Shown here: piece by piece, positions 52,845 through 62,871 of the stretch
How positions within the stretch are numbered: position 1 is the stretch's first letter
Layout: each line of letters begins with the position of its first letter
Assembly: GCF_014207435.1 (NCBI RefSeq)
Contig: NZ_JACHGH010000008.1
Span: 103,667 to 167,666 of the forward strand
DNA from: Salirhabdus euzebyi
GTDB lineage: Bacteria; Bacillota; Bacilli; Bacillales; Alkalibacillaceae
Length of the DNA stretch: 64,000 nucleotides
Direction: 5' to 3'
The notes under the pieces: generated by a model
What the model saw: only the letters and a program-made list of their open reading frames with translations
Database searches by the model: none
What the model was told of the DNA's origin: nothing
Program-made: the position numbers and the translations under genes

Positions 52845-54571
52845 TTTTCCTTTTCATAAATATATTTAACCATTTCCCGATAAACGTTATATATATTAGA
52901 TGAAGGTGCTGATTGTTCTATATCTACAACTACCATCGCATATTTCGGATTTTCATAAGGAAAGAATCCTGCAAACCAATAATTATTGAACTGGTTATTA
53001 CCAGTTTCAGCAGTACCTGATTTCCCTGCTATAGAAAGCCCATTTAAATATTTCCCTGTCCCCACCTCAGTCACAAGCTGCATAAGTTCCCTAAGTCTTG
53101 TGGCTGTTTTTGGTGTTATCTGATTGGTACTATCCTCTTCCTGGGAAAACGCAGCCATGGTAGCACCGTTATTGTATAAAATTCTTTCAGCTACCCTAAC
53201 TTCCTTTTTGATACCATTATTAGCGATTGTTGCCATCATATTGGCAACCGCTAGTGGGGTAACTTTTACATCTTTTTGGCCAATTGAAGTTTGTCGAATA
53301 AAGTTTTGGTCAGAACGGTGGCTTTCTTCTCCCCAAATAACACCTTTTTGCTCTTCAGGAAACTGTTTAAAGGCATCATACTTAAATATGTCCCCCGTCC
53401 AGCCTGCATGACCAATTAAACCCAATTTATCTGCATATTGATCGAATAGCTTTTCATCTTCCGCTAGCAGTTCTGTACCTAATACAGCAAAAGTACGGTT
53501 ACAGCTTTGTGCAAAGCTTTCTGCAAAGTTCAATTCACCTAGATCACGAGGATCTGGTTCATCTCCATGAATTTTAACAGAACAATTGAACATTCTTTGC
53601 GTATCAATAACATTTTGTTCAATAGCTGCAGCTGCTACAACCGTTTTGAATACAGATCCAGGAAAATGTCTTGTGAGCATTTGATTTTCTACACTATTTT
53701 GCATGTATGGATTTTCCTTATTTATAGTAGGCCGACTAACCATTGCTAACAGATCTCTTGATTGAATATCTAAAAGAACAAGACCACCTTTTTGCATTTT
53801 ATAGTCATCCATTAGATTTTCTGCTTTCATTTGTAATACGGAATCAATAGTTGTTTTGATTTTTAGTGGATAAAAATCATTATCATAGCCTGAAAAAAGC
53901 AAGTCAAAGCCAAACATAGGCTGCCCTTTTGCATCAACGTGAAATAAAAGCTTTTCTTGTTCTTTAGAAATCAAAAAAGAATCAAACGCTTTTTCTAGCC
54001 CCGAAATTCCCACTGGCATCGATTTATTTAAAAGGTTCTCTTGTCCATAGCGGTCCTTATATAAACTTGGGTTGTCACGAACTATACCTAGCAAATGCTG
54101 AGCAATGATAGGGTCCTCATATTTGGATCTTTCAACAGCGTAAAAACCTTCTTTGTCTAGTTCCTTAAGCTGTTCATATTGATTTTGATCTATTTCTATA
54201 GTCAATAATTCTGATAAGTACGTAGGTTTGTCAAGATTTTTTATTAGTTTTTCTAATTTATTCGCTGATAAGTTAAGTATTTGCGAAACCCGTTTCCCTA
54301 CTTGTTGTCCTTCGCTAGTAGGAGATACCACGATATCATAGCTAGCTTTACTAGTTAAAACTTCACCATTTCTGTCCAAAATAGTCCCTCGACCGCTTGA
54401 TAGAAGCATTTGATGAGATCGTTGTTCTACACTATTCTCTAATAAATCTACATTTATAGGCCCATAGCTCTTAGTGGAGATGAGTTGAATATCCACTAAT
54501 TTGTATAGTAAGATGCCAAACCAAATCGTTGTTAAAAAAAGTAGGAAGTATATTCTTTTTCTCTTTTTCAT
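52841..54571 (-). CDS. pbpI: Class B penicillin-binding protein (PbpI / YrrR type)
   Basis: 576 aa. Monofunctional transpeptidase. N-terminal TM anchor (about 8-26), a dimerisation domain starting 'SSGRGTILDRNGEVL' (about 55-70), and the transpeptidase domain with active-site 'PGSVFKT' (SxxK, about 301-307), 'SCN' (about 354-356) and 'KSGTAETG' (about 510). ATG behind GGGTGA; a GTG three codons upstream is an alternative. In B. subtilis pbpI is a septal/sporulation PBP. Confidence 0.93.
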   Translation of the reverse strand: MKKRKRIYFLLFLTTIWFGILLYKLVDIQLISTKSYGPINVDLLENSVEQRSHQMLLSSGRGTILDRNGEVLTSKASYDIVVSPTSEGQQVGKRVSQILNLSANKLEKLIKNLDKPTYLSELLTIEIDQNQYEQLKELDKEGFYAVERSKYEDPIIAQHLLGIVRDNPSLYKDRYGQENLLNKSMPVGISGLEKAFDSFLISKEQEKLLFHVDAKGQPMFGFDLLFSGYDNDFYPLKIKTTIDSVLQMKAENLMDDYKMQKGGLVLLDIQSRDLLAMVSRPTINKENPYMQNSVENQMLTRHFPGSVFKTVVAAAAIEQNVIDTQRMFNCSVKIHGDEPDPRDLGELNFAESFAQSCNRTFAVLGTELLAEDEKLFDQYADKLGLIGHAGWTGDIFKYDAFKQFPEEQKGVIWGEESHRSDQNFIRQTSIGQKDVKVTPLAVANMMATIANNGIKKEVRVAERILYNNGATMAAFSQEEDSTNQITPKTATRLRELMQLVTEVGTGKYLNGLSIAGKSGTAETGNNQFNNYWFAGFFPYENPKYAMVVVDIEQSAPSSNIYNVYREMVKYIYEKEN

Positions 54572-54617
54572 TGTTTTCACCCATCTACAGTGTCACCACA
54601 ACAGGAAATTCCCAAAC

Positions 54618-54649
54618 AAAAAAGGAGTGAAAATATTCACTCCTTTTTT
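54618..54649 (-). terminator. Terminator of greA
   Basis: AAAAAAGGAGTGAA / TTCACTCCTTTTTT stem with a four-base loop just after the greA stop. Confidence 0.9.
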
Positions 54650-54655
54650 GACTAT

Positions 54656-55132
54656 TTATTCAACCTTTAAAATTTTTACGTTAATGTCGCCACCAGGGGT
54701 AGCAACAACCACTTGCTCTCCGATTTCATGACCTAATAAACTTTTAGCCATAGGAGAATCGTTAGAAATCTTTCCTTCAAATGGATCAGCTTCTGCACTA
54801 CCTACAATTGTATATGTCTCTTCATCACCATCAGGAAGCTCTTGGAAAGTAACGGATTTACCTAATTGTACTACGTTCTGATTAGCTGTATCATTCTCAA
54901 TGATAACAGCATTTCTAATCATATTTTCAAGCTGTGCAATTCTTGATTCCACAAAAGCTTGTTCATCTTTAGCAGCATCGTATTCCGAGTTTTCAGAAAG
55001 GTCACCAAAACCACGAGCGATTTTAATTCTTTCTACAACTTCCTGACGCTTCTCTGTTTTTAGATGATGTAATTCTTTTTCTAATTTTTCTTTGCCTTCT
55101 ACGGTCATATAATAGCTCTTTTCAACAGCCAT
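54656..55132 (-). CDS. greA: Transcription elongation factor GreA
   Basis: 158 aa. Rescues backtracked RNA polymerase by stimulating transcript cleavage. Coiled-coil '[18 protein letters not shown]' N-terminus with acidic tip in '[17 protein letters not shown]' (about 41-57) and the C-terminal FKBP-like domain ending 'VKILKVE'. I start at MAVEKSYY with GGAGTG nine bases upstream; the 20-residue longer frame is unsupported. Confidence 0.97.
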   Translation of the reverse strand: MAVEKSYYMTVEGKEKLEKELHHLKTEKRQEVVERIKIARGFGDLSENSEYDAAKDEQAFVESRIAQLENMIRNAVIIENDTANQNVVQLGKSVTFQELPDGDEETYTIVGSAEADPFEGKISNDSPMAKSLLGHEIGEQVVVATPGGDINVKILKVE

Positions 55133-55348
55133 AACAGAAAACACTCCTTCATTACCATTCAAAGTGAAATAGAATATAAAAATGAGCAGCACATATGTGT
55201 GCGCTCAACACTTTGATTTATTTATACTTTGCCATTACTAAACATTTCTATAACTGCTAACATTTACTATGGCAGAAATCCCAATAATTTTCAACACTTT
55301 TTTATACTAACCAAATTTTCCAGTTAGTAACAAACCAATTTTTTCTAA

Positions 55349-55984
55349 TTAGGTAAGAGAACGTTCCTCTAATATACTCCTAATTTTTGTCGTCATCAAG
55401 TCGATGGCTACTAAGTTTTCTCCACCTTCAGGAATGATAATGTTCGCATACCTTTTCGTCGGTTCAACAAATTGCAAGTGCATTGGCCTAACGACATTAA
55501 CATATTGTTCAATAACCGATTCAATTGTTCTACCTCTTTCATTAATGTCTCGCATAAGTCGTCGAATAATACGTAAATCAGCATCGGTATCAACAAAAAC
55601 TTTTATATCCATTAAATTTCGCAATCGTTCATCCTCTAATACAAGAATGCCCTCCAATATAATAACGTCCTTTGGTTCTACATCAATGACCTCATCTGAC
55701 CTTGTATGGAGTTTATAATTATATACTGGTTTTTCAACATTTTTTCTGTTTAACAAACCATGTAAATGTTCAATTAGTAAATCATTATCAAATGCTAACG
55801 GATGATCATAATTTGTTTTTAAACGTTCCTCATATGGTAGGTGTGCTTGGTCTTTATAATAGGAGTCTTGTTCTATCATTAATATTGTTTTATCAGTGAA
55901 TTGCTCACAAATAGAACGTGTAACGGTCGTTTTACCTGAACCCGTTCCTCCTGCTACACCTATTACTATTGGTTTATCTGCCAT
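55349..55984 (-). CDS. udk: Uridine kinase
   Basis: 211 aa. Phosphorylates uridine/cytidine in pyrimidine salvage. P-loop [13 protein letters not shown] (about 9-21), 'QDSYYKDQ' and 'YDHPLAFD' substrate motifs, 'IILEGIL' Walker B. ATG after GGGAG, two bases downstream of a 50-aa ORF. B. subtilis has two U32 peptidase genes (yrrN, yrrO) between trmR and udk; these are absent. Confidence 0.96.
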   Translation of the reverse strand: MADKPIVIGVAGGTGSGKTTVTRSICEQFTDKTILMIEQDSYYKDQAHLPYEERLKTNYDHPLAFDNDLLIEHLHGLLNRKNVEKPVYNYKLHTRSDEVIDVEPKDVIILEGILVLEDERLRNLMDIKVFVDTDADLRIIRRLMRDINERGRTIESVIEQYVNVVRPMHLQFVEPTKRYANIIIPEGGENLVAIDLMTTKIRSILEERSLT

Positions 55985-55986
55985 GC

Positions 55987-56139
55987 CTAAGTAAGCTCCC
56001 TTCGCATCATATTATGTGGAAAAACTGGTTGATTCACTCTCGTTCTAACAGTTTGTTTGAAACCATTAATTTCTGTTTCTGGGCCGAAAAATTCAATTTC
56101 AACAGAAGTTGGGTTGACTAAAATTACCGGTTTTTTCAT
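55987..56139 (-). CDS. Small ORF between trmR and udk, unrecognised
   Basis: 50 aa: begins [19 protein letters not shown] and ends '[10 protein letters not shown]'. Starts five bases after the trmR stop and ends two bases before udk, so it looks translationally coupled within the operon; the ribosome-binding site (TTGAG) is weak. I do not recognise a family. It occupies the place of the missing yrrN-yrrO genes; whether it is a remnant or an independent small gene cannot be told from sequence. Confidence 0.5.
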   Translation of the reverse strand: MKKPVILVNPTSVEIEFFGPETEINGFKQTVRTRVNQPVFPHNMMRRELT

Positions 56140-56144
56140 CCAGC

Positions 56145-56783
56145 TCAACTCTTTACTGTTATAGCTATTCCATCCCCTAGAGGAATGATAGTCGTATGAT
56201 ACTCTGGATGATCTGTTAACCATTCATTATAGGAATGAATTTTTTTTCCAAGCTTTTTCAAACGAGTACTCTCCGTCAATTCTTCATCTGCTACTATCCC
56301 TTTAAATAAAACGTTATCGGTGATAATCGTACCACCATCAATCAAATACTTAGTATATAATTCAAAAAATCGTTTATATTGGCCTTTTGCAGCATCTATA
56401 AATAGGAAATCGTAAGGTCCTTTTTCTCCTAGTTGTTCTGACACTTCTAAGGCATCTCCATATATTACTGTTATCCGATTTTCTAAACCGGATTGTTCAA
56501 TAAATTTTTTTGCTTGCTCATATCTATTTATATCACGTTCTACTGATACAACCGATAAATCAGGTAAAGTTTCTGCGATTCGGATAGCAGAATAGCCAAT
56601 TGCTGCACCAATTTCAAGTACACGCTTCGGTTTTTGGATTCGTATTAATTGTTTTAAAAATTCTATTCCTAGTGGTTCCATAATGGGAACATTATGAAGT
56701 GCGGCATACTGCTCCATTTCTAATGTAAAATCATTCTTTTCATTTAGTAGCGATATCAAATAGGAATTAATAGTTTCGTTCAT
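56145..56783 (-). CDS. trmR: tRNA 5-hydroxyuridine methyltransferase TrmR
   Basis: 212 aa, O-methyltransferase family 3. Converts ho5U34 to mo5U34 in tRNAs in B. subtilis (YrrM). Motifs 'VLEIGAAIGYSAIRIA' (about 54-69), 'DFLFIDAAKGQYKRFFE' (about 126-142), 'IITDNVLFKG'. AGGAGGGACTTTAAA precedes ATG. The U32 peptidases that make ho5U in B. subtilis are missing next door but may be elsewhere. Confidence 0.95.
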   Translation of the reverse strand: MNETINSYLISLLNEKNDFTLEMEQYAALHNVPIMEPLGIEFLKQLIRIQKPKRVLEIGAAIGYSAIRIAETLPDLSVVSVERDINRYEQAKKFIEQSGLENRITVIYGDALEVSEQLGEKGPYDFLFIDAAKGQYKRFFELYTKYLIDGGTIITDNVLFKGIVADEELTESTRLKKLGKKIHSYNEWLTDHPEYHTTIIPLGDGIAITVKS

Positions 56784-56844
56784 TTTAAAGTCCCTCCTAT
56801 GGGAACATAATCACATTTACAACCATCATATTTTATCATAATAA

Positions 56845-56881
56845 AAGTAGGGAATGCGAATCTTTTTCGCATTCCCTACTT
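56845..56881 (-). terminator. Terminator of mltG
   Basis: AAGTAGGGAATGCGAA / TTCGCATTCCCTACTT perfect 16-base stem, five-base loop, then TTTATTATG. Confidence 0.9.
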
Positions 56882-56896
56882 AGTGTTAAATTTCAT

Positions 56897-58033
56897 TTAA
56901 TTTTGAATATATTGATCAATCTTTCTTTCATGCTCTGCAAGTGTCTCAGAGTAGTGTATCTTTCCATCTGCAGTAGCAGCTAGGAAATAGAAATAATTGC
57001 TCTCAATTGGTTCAGCAACAGCCTGTAAAGAGTTTTGTCCGAAGTTAGATATCGGTCCAATAGGTATTCCGGCATACTTATACGTATTATATGGTGAATC
57101 TATTTCTAAATCCTTAAAATAAACACGATCCACCGGTTCACCTAGCCATCCATGAGCATAAAGAACAGTTGGGTCTGTTTGAAGGGGCATACCGGTTTCA
57201 AGTCTATTATTAAACACACCTTGGATCATCTGTCTATCCTCTAGAGTTCTTGCTTCATTTTCGACAAGGGACGCCAAAGTAATAGCCTCGTGCATAGAAT
57301 AACCATATGCTTCAAATTGCTCCGTATATTGAACAACTACTTCCTCTGTTTTCATTAACATCGTATTCACAATTTCTTCTACTGTTGGATCCTCTTTGTA
57401 AAAGTCATATGTTGCAGCAAACAAGTAACCCTCTAAAGGTGTAATAATGTCCTCGTTTAGTATTTCATCACTTAAAATTGTTGGATAAAGATCGATAAGA
57501 GAATCAATATATGCTCTATCATTCACTTTTTCCAAAAATTCCTCTTCTGTAATAGACGAAACATGATTAGCATAAATGTTAGCAATTTGCTCTATTGTTT
57601 TGCCTTCTGGAATGGTAACAGTAAAAATTGCTTCTTCTAAGATTTTTCCTGTCTTTAGTGATTCAATAATTTCATCTAACGTCATCGCAGGTGTAAAGTC
57701 ATAGCTTCCAGCCTGGAAACCTGATTCATTTTTGAATTTTACATAGTACCGAAAAACATCACTATTATGAATAATTCCATTTTCCTCAAGCGATTCTGCA
57801 ATTGTTGTTACAGATGAACCTAGAGGTATTTCCACATTTGTTACCTCATCGCTATTAGGATCAACAGGTTGGAGGGCGTTTTTAATATAAAAATAACCCG
57901 ATACTCCTGTGGCAATCATAGCAATAATAATCATTGATAGAACTATGATAACAATTTTTCTTACTGTTCTTGCTTCTTTATACTTTTCTCGTAGTTTTTC
58001 GTTATATTTATCGTCTTTTTTCGAAGTAGACAT
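56897..58033 (-). CDS. mltG: Endolytic murein transglycosylase MltG
   Basis: 378 aa. YceG-like protein that terminates nascent glycan strands. One TM segment (about 32-54), LysM-like subdomain and catalytic domain with glutamate in 'LASLVENEARTLEDR' (about 254-268) and 'PLQTDPTVLYAHG' (about 284). ATG behind AAAGGAGGAGACCTG. Separated from yrzB by 740 bases carrying the composite repeat, whereas in B. subtilis they are close. Confidence 0.95.
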   Translation of the reverse strand: MSTSKKDDKYNEKLREKYKEARTVRKIVIIVLSMIIIAMIATGVSGYFYIKNALQPVDPNSDEVTNVEIPLGSSVTTIAESLEENGIIHNSDVFRYYVKFKNESGFQAGSYDFTPAMTLDEIIESLKTGKILEEAIFTVTIPEGKTIEQIANIYANHVSSITEEEFLEKVNDRAYIDSLIDLYPTILSDEILNEDIITPLEGYLFAATYDFYKEDPTVEEIVNTMLMKTEEVVVQYTEQFEAYGYSMHEAITLASLVENEARTLEDRQMIQGVFNNRLETGMPLQTDPTVLYAHGWLGEPVDRVYFKDLEIDSPYNTYKYAGIPIGPISNFGQNSLQAVAEPIESNYFYFLAATADGKIHYSETLAEHERKIDQYIQN

Positions 58034-58265
58034 CAGGTCTCCTCCTTTCATCCGGTATATTATACTATAAAAATTGGGACATTTTCTATTAATTTGACAA
58101 AAAAGTTCCTTTACTAGTTTTGATGAAAGAAGCTACTGATTCACCCTAGCTAGAAGCTCTAGTCAGTTTTCCTAAATTGTTCATGCCGTTTTCTAAAAGA
58201 CTGATGTTTTTACACAGTAGATAGAAAATGCGACGTAACTTGATATGTGCAAATCCAACCGCTAC

Positions 58266-58378
58266 AGAAACACACTACACGCACCTTAGGGCTCGCGCTG
58301 AGCCTCCTCACTCGCACAGAACGCTCGCTGTGGGGTCTAAACGTCTTCGCTGTCCCGCAGGAGTCTACGTGTATTTCC
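58266..58378 (-). repeat. Arm B of composite repeat copy 2
   Basis: Bounded by GTGTATTTCC (58369-58378) and a diverged CAGAAACACAC. Core elements GACTCCTGCGGGAC, AGACCCCACAGCGAGCG and GAGGAGGCTCAGCGCGAGCC in the same order as copy 1. Confidence 0.85.
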
Positions 58379-58522
58379 TTCCTTAGTATGTGCTTATCTT
58401 TACTGTACGGATGAATTGGGAAAAAGAAAGTTAAAAATCAAGTCATAGTGATAAGCAAGAATTATCTAACATGCCTATATGGTTTACCACTATCCTTGAA
58501 TCAGAAAGTCAATCTTAGCGTA

Positions 58523-58630
58523 GGCAGAATACGCAGACTCCTACGGGATAGCACGTGTCTGAAGACCCCGCAGCGGTGGTTTTCCGCGAGGAGGCTGAGG
58601 CCGTGCCCGTGGAAAGCGAAGTATTCTGCC
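58523..58630 (+). repeat. Arm A of composite repeat copy 2
   Basis: 108 bases bounded by a perfect ten-base inverted repeat GGCAGAATAC / GTATTCTGCC. Contains GACTCCTACGGGATAGC, GTGTCTGAAGACCCCGCAG and GAGGAGGCTGAGGCCGTGC. Single TATTCTG unit where copy 1 has four. Confidence 0.85.
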
Positions 58631-58718
58631 GAAGCGGTCGTATGCACTCATCAAAATCCAAAGCTATAGTTATGGCGTAGTTTAAAGAAATCTTCTATAC
58701 GAAAAGTGTCTTTACAAA

Positions 58719-58755
58719 CAAAAAGCTCTTTGCCGTTTGAAACGACAAAGAGCTT
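58719..58755 (-). terminator. Terminator of the alaS-yrzL-ruvX-yrzB operon
   Basis: AAGCTCTTTG / CAAAGAGCTT stem with an inner CGTTTCAAACG pairing, then TTTTTG on the minus strand. Confidence 0.88.
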
Positions 58756-58771
58756 GTTAATTCAAGATATA

Positions 58772-59062
58772 TTATGCTTCCTCATCTTCATCGCCTGCAA
58801 ATGTAGCAAGCATTTCTTCTACCATGTCCCACTCTTCTTCAGACTCAATTTGGTAAAGCGTCAAATCATCCTCTTTACCATCTGGCTCTTCAAAACGGAA
58901 CGCAAAAACTTCTTGCTCCTCAGCTTCTGATTGATCAACTGGTACAACTACCATGTAAGAATTTTCTGTTTCATCTACATCAAATGTAAATAAGACTTCG
59001 AATAAATGCTCTTCTCCTGATTCGTCAGGGATAATAATGCGTTCTTTTTCTTCTAGAGACAT
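58772..59062 (-). CDS. yrzB: YrzB family protein (DUF1292)
   Basis: 96 aa, very acidic. Family core 'ERIIIPDESGEEHLFEVLFTFD' region (key residues D, G, E) and 'FRFEEPDG'. Function unknown; conserved downstream of ruvX. GGAGGATTTACCT precedes ATG. Confidence 0.94.
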   Translation of the reverse strand: MSLEEKERIIIPDESGEEHLFEVLFTFDVDETENSYMVVVPVDQSEAEEQEVFAFRFEEPDGKEDDLTLYQIESEEEWDMVEEMLATFAGDEDEEA

Positions 59063-59075
59063 AGGTAAATCCTCC

Positions 59076-59489
59076 TTATTGTTTTGCGTCTAAGTAACTT
59101 TGTAAGATCATCATCGCTGCCATTTTATCAATTACTTTCTTTCTTTTGGCACGACTCATATCTGCTGTAAGTAAGACCCTTTCCGCAGCCATTGTTGTTA
59201 GCCTTTCATCCCATAAATCAACCGGTAACTGAAAAGCCTCCTCCAATTTAAGGGCAAACCTTTCACAAGCCTTTCCTCTTTCGCCGATTGTACCATTCAT
59301 GTTTTTCGGAAGTCCTACTACAAACTTTTCAATTCGGTGTTCGACAATTAATTGGTGCAACTCTTCTTTAATGGTATCAAATTGTTCTTTCCATTTGATT
59401 GTTTTAATACCTTGGGCTGTCCAACCTAGGTCATCACTAACAGCTACACCAATTGTCCTTTCACCAACATCTAAGCCTAATATTTTCAT
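59076..59489 (-). CDS. ruvX: Putative pre-16S rRNA nuclease RuvX/YqgF (YrrK)
   Basis: 137 aa RNase H-fold protein implicated in 16S 5'-end maturation. '[15 protein letters not shown]' (residues 4-18) with the catalytic Asp, '[12 protein letters not shown]' and '[11 protein letters not shown]' (about 99) are hallmarks. Start overlaps yrzL by four bases. Confidence 0.95.
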   Translation of the reverse strand: MKILGLDVGERTIGVAVSDDLGWTAQGIKTIKWKEQFDTIKEELHQLIVEHRIEKFVVGLPKNMNGTIGERGKACERFALKLEEAFQLPVDLWDERLTTMAAERVLLTADMSRAKRKKVIDKMAAMMILQSYLDAKQ

Positions 59490-59755
59490 TTCTTACCCTC
59501 ATTATGCTTCTCTAAGTAGAATTTCACAAGTTCTTCAATTAATTCATCCCGCTCAATTTTTCTAATTAGATTTCGTGCGTCCTTATGACGAGGGATATAC
59601 GCTGGATCCCCTGATAGTAAATATCCAACAATTTGATTAATTGGGTTGTAGCCTTTTTCTTGTAATGCTATGTGCACTGTTAATAATATGTCATTAACAT
59701 TATGCTCTAGCTGTTCATCCGAGAAATTAAACTTCATAGTATGATCATTAGCCAT
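59486..59755 (-). CDS. yrzL: IreB family regulatory phosphoprotein (YrzL, DUF965)
   Basis: 89 aa. IreB is phosphorylated by the IreK kinase in Enterococcus and affects cephalosporin resistance; the Bacillus role is unclear. '[10 protein letters not shown]', '[21 protein letters not shown]' region and '[18 protein letters not shown]' are nearly invariant in the family. Start at the ATG nine bases after GGGGTG; an in-frame GTG lies within that site. Confidence 0.95.
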   Translation of the reverse strand: MANDHTMKFNFSDEQLEHNVNDILLTVHIALQEKGYNPINQIVGYLLSGDPAYIPRHKDARNLIRKIERDELIEELVKFYLEKHNEGKK

Positions 59756-59808
59756 GGCGTGTGACACCCCTTTTTGGAAAGAATTTCATTTACTTCATTA
59801 TATATGTT

Positions 59809-62442
59809 TTAAATGCTTTGTGCATATTGTTTAGCAAAAGAAATAGCTTCTTCCACTTTTGCTGGATTTTTTCCGCCTGCTTGAGCCATGTCTGGTCGGC
59901 CACCGCCGCCTCCGCCACAAATTGTAGCAGCTTCTTTAATTAATTTCCCAGCATGGTATCCTTTATCAATTAAATCCTTTGAAACCCCTGCAGCTAATTG
60001 AACCTTCCCGTCTGCAACTGCGCCTAAAAGAATAATTCCTGATTCTAATTTTTGCTTCATTTCATCCACCATGTTACGTAATGCGTTCATATCTGAAACA
60101 TCAACTTTAGCAGCTAAAACATTCACACCGTTAATGTTTTCTACACGGTCAAGTATGCCTTTTGCTTCTACATTAGAAAGTTTAGACTTTAATGATTCAT
60201 TTTCACGCATTAATTCTTTCATTTCTGAATAAAGTCCTTCAATACGTTCTGGTATTTGATCCGTATGAGTTTTTAATATTGTACCTGTTTTTTGCAACAA
60301 AGCTTCTCTATTTTGCATCCACTCGTATGCACCTTTACCTGTTAATGCTTCAATTCTCCTAGTACCTGCACCAATACCTGATTCTGATACTATTTTGAAA
60401 ATACCTATTTCCGCTGTATTAGCCACATGACAACCACCACAAAGCTCTATACTATATTCCCCTACTGAGACAACTCTTACTACATCCCCATACTTTTCTC
60501 CAAAAAGAGCCATTGCTCCCATATTTTTTGCTTCATCAAAGGACTTATGCTCTGTTGTTACTGGAATAGTACCCCAAATTTTTTCATTTACCGTCTTTTC
60601 AATTTGACTTAGCTCCTCTTCACTTATCGAACCAAAATGAGAGAAATCAAATCGCAAGCGATCTGGAGCTACAAGGGAACCCGCCTGATTTACATGTTCA
60701 CCTAGAACATCTTTTAACGCCTGATGTAATAAATGTGTAGCTGTATGGTTTTTAATAGTATGAGCTCTTGAGTCTCTATCTACATTTGCCCCAACTTGAT
60801 CGCCTTTTTTAACTGTTCCTTCTTTAACGATTGCATAATGTAAATGTTGGCCATTCGGAGCCTTCTGAACATTCTCTACTATTAATGTTGCCCCTTGTGC
60901 CTTCAATATCCCTTTATCAGCAATTTGTCCCCCACTCTCCGCATAGAAAGGTGTTTTATCAAGGAATAAATAAACTTCATCACCTTCTGAAGCTTCCCTC
61001 ACTATATTATCGTCTTTGACGATTTCTACAACAGTAGTGGAAGTATTTAATTGTTCATAACCAATAAATTCACTATCCACGGTAATATCACGTAGCACAC
61101 CACTTTGAACTTTCATGGATTCTACTTTTTGTCTAGCTTCACGGGCACGCTTACGTTGTGCTGCCATTTCCTTTTCAAACTCTTGTTCGTCTATCGTAAA
61201 ACCAGCTTCTTCTACGTATTCCTCTGTCAGTTCTTTCGGGAATCCATACGTATCATAAAGTCTAAACACTTCTTTACCAGGGAATATGGAGCTTCCTTTT
61301 GCTTTTTCTTGTTCCAATACTTCTTTTAATATTCCTAATCCGTCATTCAACGTTTCATGGAATCTTTCTTCTTCCGTCTTAATTACATTTGCAATAAATG
61401 CCTGTTTTTCTTTTACTTCACCATAAAAATCAGCCATAATATCAGCAACAACTGGAACTAGTTCGTACATGAATGGCTTTTCAATTCCTAATTGTTTTGC
61501 ATATCTAACTGCGCGACGTAGTAGACGACGTAATACATAGCCTCTTCCTTCGTTGGAAGGTAAAGCTCCATCTCCTACAGCGAAAGTAACAGTACGAATG
61601 TGATCTGCTATTACCTTAAAAGCTACATCATTTTCAATATGCTCACCATATTTAATCCCTGCAATTTGTGAAGTATGCTCAATAATCGGCATAAATAAAT
61701 CCGTTTCAAAATTCGTCTTTGTATCTTGAATAACAGATACCATTCTTTCTAATCCCATACCAGTATCAATATTTTGTTGTGGTAATGGTGTGTAAGTATC
61801 ATCAGGATTATGATTAAATTGGGAGAACACTAGGTTCCAAATTTCTAAGTATCGTTCATTTTCCCCACCTGGATAAAGCTCAGGGTCATTTGGATCATCG
61901 CCATAGTCACTGCCACGGTCATAAAAGATTTCTGAATTTGGTCCACTTGGCCCTTCTCCAATATCCCAGAAGTTTTCTTCCAGTCGAATAATGCGCTCTT
62001 CTGGAAGCTTGATTTCCTTTAACCAAATGTCGTATGCTTCTTGGTCTTCTGGGTGTACAGTAACAGATAAACGTTCTGGATCAAAGCCAATCCAGTTTGG
62101 ACTCGTCAAAAACTCCCAAGCCCATTTAATCGATTCTTCTTTAAAATAATCCCCAATGGAAAAGTTACCTAACATTTCAAAGAACGTATGATGTCGAGCG
62201 GTTTTACCTACATTTTCAATATCATTTGTACGGATGGATTTTTGAGCATTACAAATCCGTGGATTTGCAGGAACAACACTTCCATCAAAATATTTCTTTA
62301 ATGTTGCTACCCCACTGTTAATCCATAGTAATGTAGGATCATCTTTTGGAACAAGAGAAGCACTAGGTTCCACGCTATGTCCTTTTTCTTTAAAGAAATC
62401 TAAAAACATTTGTCTTACTTCAGCTGATTTTAAAACCGTCAT
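59809..62442 (-). CDS. alaS: Alanyl-tRNA synthetase
   Basis: 877 aa. Class II synthetase domain at the N-terminus ('[15 protein letters not shown]', '[16 protein letters not shown]'), editing domain with zinc motif '[11 protein letters not shown]' (about 566) and 'CGGCHVANT' (about 666), and C-Ala domain ending '[16 protein letters not shown]'. AGGAGGTTTATAAAA precedes ATG. A T-box leader upstream couples expression to uncharged tRNA-Ala. Confidence 0.98.
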   Translation of the reverse strand: MTVLKSAEVRQMFLDFFKEKGHSVEPSASLVPKDDPTLLWINSGVATLKKYFDGSVVPANPRICNAQKSIRTNDIENVGKTARHHTFFEMLGNFSIGDYFKEESIKWAWEFLTSPNWIGFDPERLSVTVHPEDQEAYDIWLKEIKLPEERIIRLEENFWDIGEGPSGPNSEIFYDRGSDYGDDPNDPELYPGGENERYLEIWNLVFSQFNHNPDDTYTPLPQQNIDTGMGLERMVSVIQDTKTNFETDLFMPIIEHTSQIAGIKYGEHIENDVAFKVIADHIRTVTFAVGDGALPSNEGRGYVLRRLLRRAVRYAKQLGIEKPFMYELVPVVADIMADFYGEVKEKQAFIANVIKTEEERFHETLNDGLGILKEVLEQEKAKGSSIFPGKEVFRLYDTYGFPKELTEEYVEEAGFTIDEQEFEKEMAAQRKRAREARQKVESMKVQSGVLRDITVDSEFIGYEQLNTSTTVVEIVKDDNIVREASEGDEVYLFLDKTPFYAESGGQIADKGILKAQGATLIVENVQKAPNGQHLHYAIVKEGTVKKGDQVGANVDRDSRAHTIKNHTATHLLHQALKDVLGEHVNQAGSLVAPDRLRFDFSHFGSISEEELSQIEKTVNEKIWGTIPVTTEHKSFDEAKNMGAMALFGEKYGDVVRVVSVGEYSIELCGGCHVANTAEIGIFKIVSESGIGAGTRRIEALTGKGAYEWMQNREALLQKTGTILKTHTDQIPERIEGLYSEMKELMRENESLKSKLSNVEAKGILDRVENINGVNVLAAKVDVSDMNALRNMVDEMKQKLESGIILLGAVADGKVQLAAGVSKDLIDKGYHAGKLIKEAATICGGGGGGRPDMAQAGGKNPAKVEEAISFAKQYAQSI

Positions 62443-62545
62443 TTTTATAAACCTCCTAGTTGTATAGCATTTCGTTATATAATTTTAAAGCTCTATAAAA
62501 CATGGGTGTTGATTTTCCGCTACAGACTAACTAGCGAGTAAAAAA

Positions 62546-62820
62546 CAAAAAACTCCCGCCTCTGCAATAATTGCAGGGACGGGAGTTAACTCCGCGGTAC
62601 CACCCTGATTATGGATAAGAATCCATCACCTTAGGACGCTGTAACGGTGCGTAAACCGGCGGGGATTAGCCGCACTCAGGACTAGCATTCCACGACCCTT
62701 CATCTAAAGTTCCTTACAGCCTATGGGAACTATTCTCTGCAATGGATTACGCTAACGTATTCCAATTAGATGGTCTGTCATGTACTTGTTCCATCATCGT
62801 ATTTCCGTTTAACTTAGTAT
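62546..62820 (-). promoter_or_regulatory. T-box riboswitch of alaS (specifier GCU)
   Basis: The invariant T-box sequence GGGTGGTACCGCGG is on the minus strand at about 62592-62606. Stem I contains AACAAGTA, the AGAGA element (GCAGAGAATAG) and a specifier loop GAATGCTAG, placing the alanine codon GCU at 62684-62686. Uncharged tRNA-Ala should stabilise the antiterminator. Confidence 0.95.
62551..62587 (-). terminator. Regulated terminator of the alaS T-box
   Basis: AACTCCCG / CGGGAGTT with CTGCAAT/ATTGCAG inner stem, followed by TTTTTTG on the minus strand; its first arm overlaps the T-box antiterminator sequence. Confidence 0.9.
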
Positions 62821-62826
62821 GCCGAT

Positions 62827-62855
62827 ATTATAGAAAACAATAATCTAAATGTCAA
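62827..62855 (-). promoter_or_regulatory. SigA promoter of alaS
   Basis: Perfect consensus: TTGACA (62850-62855), 17-base spacer, TATAAT (62827-62832) on the minus strand. Confidence 0.93.
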
Positions 62856-62871
62856 TATTTACGTTTTGTGG

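Larger units (their letters stand above)
58205..58687. repeat. Composite palindromic repeat, copy 2 (inverted relative to copy 1)
   Basis: Collinear with 14950-15456 on the opposite strand, including both arms and the spacer between them. Lies between mltG (5' side) and yrzB (3' side) and disrupts no gene. No transposase or reading frame with coding character is inside it. Confidence 0.9.

Noticed and set aside
58448-58669. 73-aa ORF inside composite repeat copy 2
   Set aside because: The equivalent frame in copy 1 is broken by the tandem array and by indels; composition is that of the repeat.
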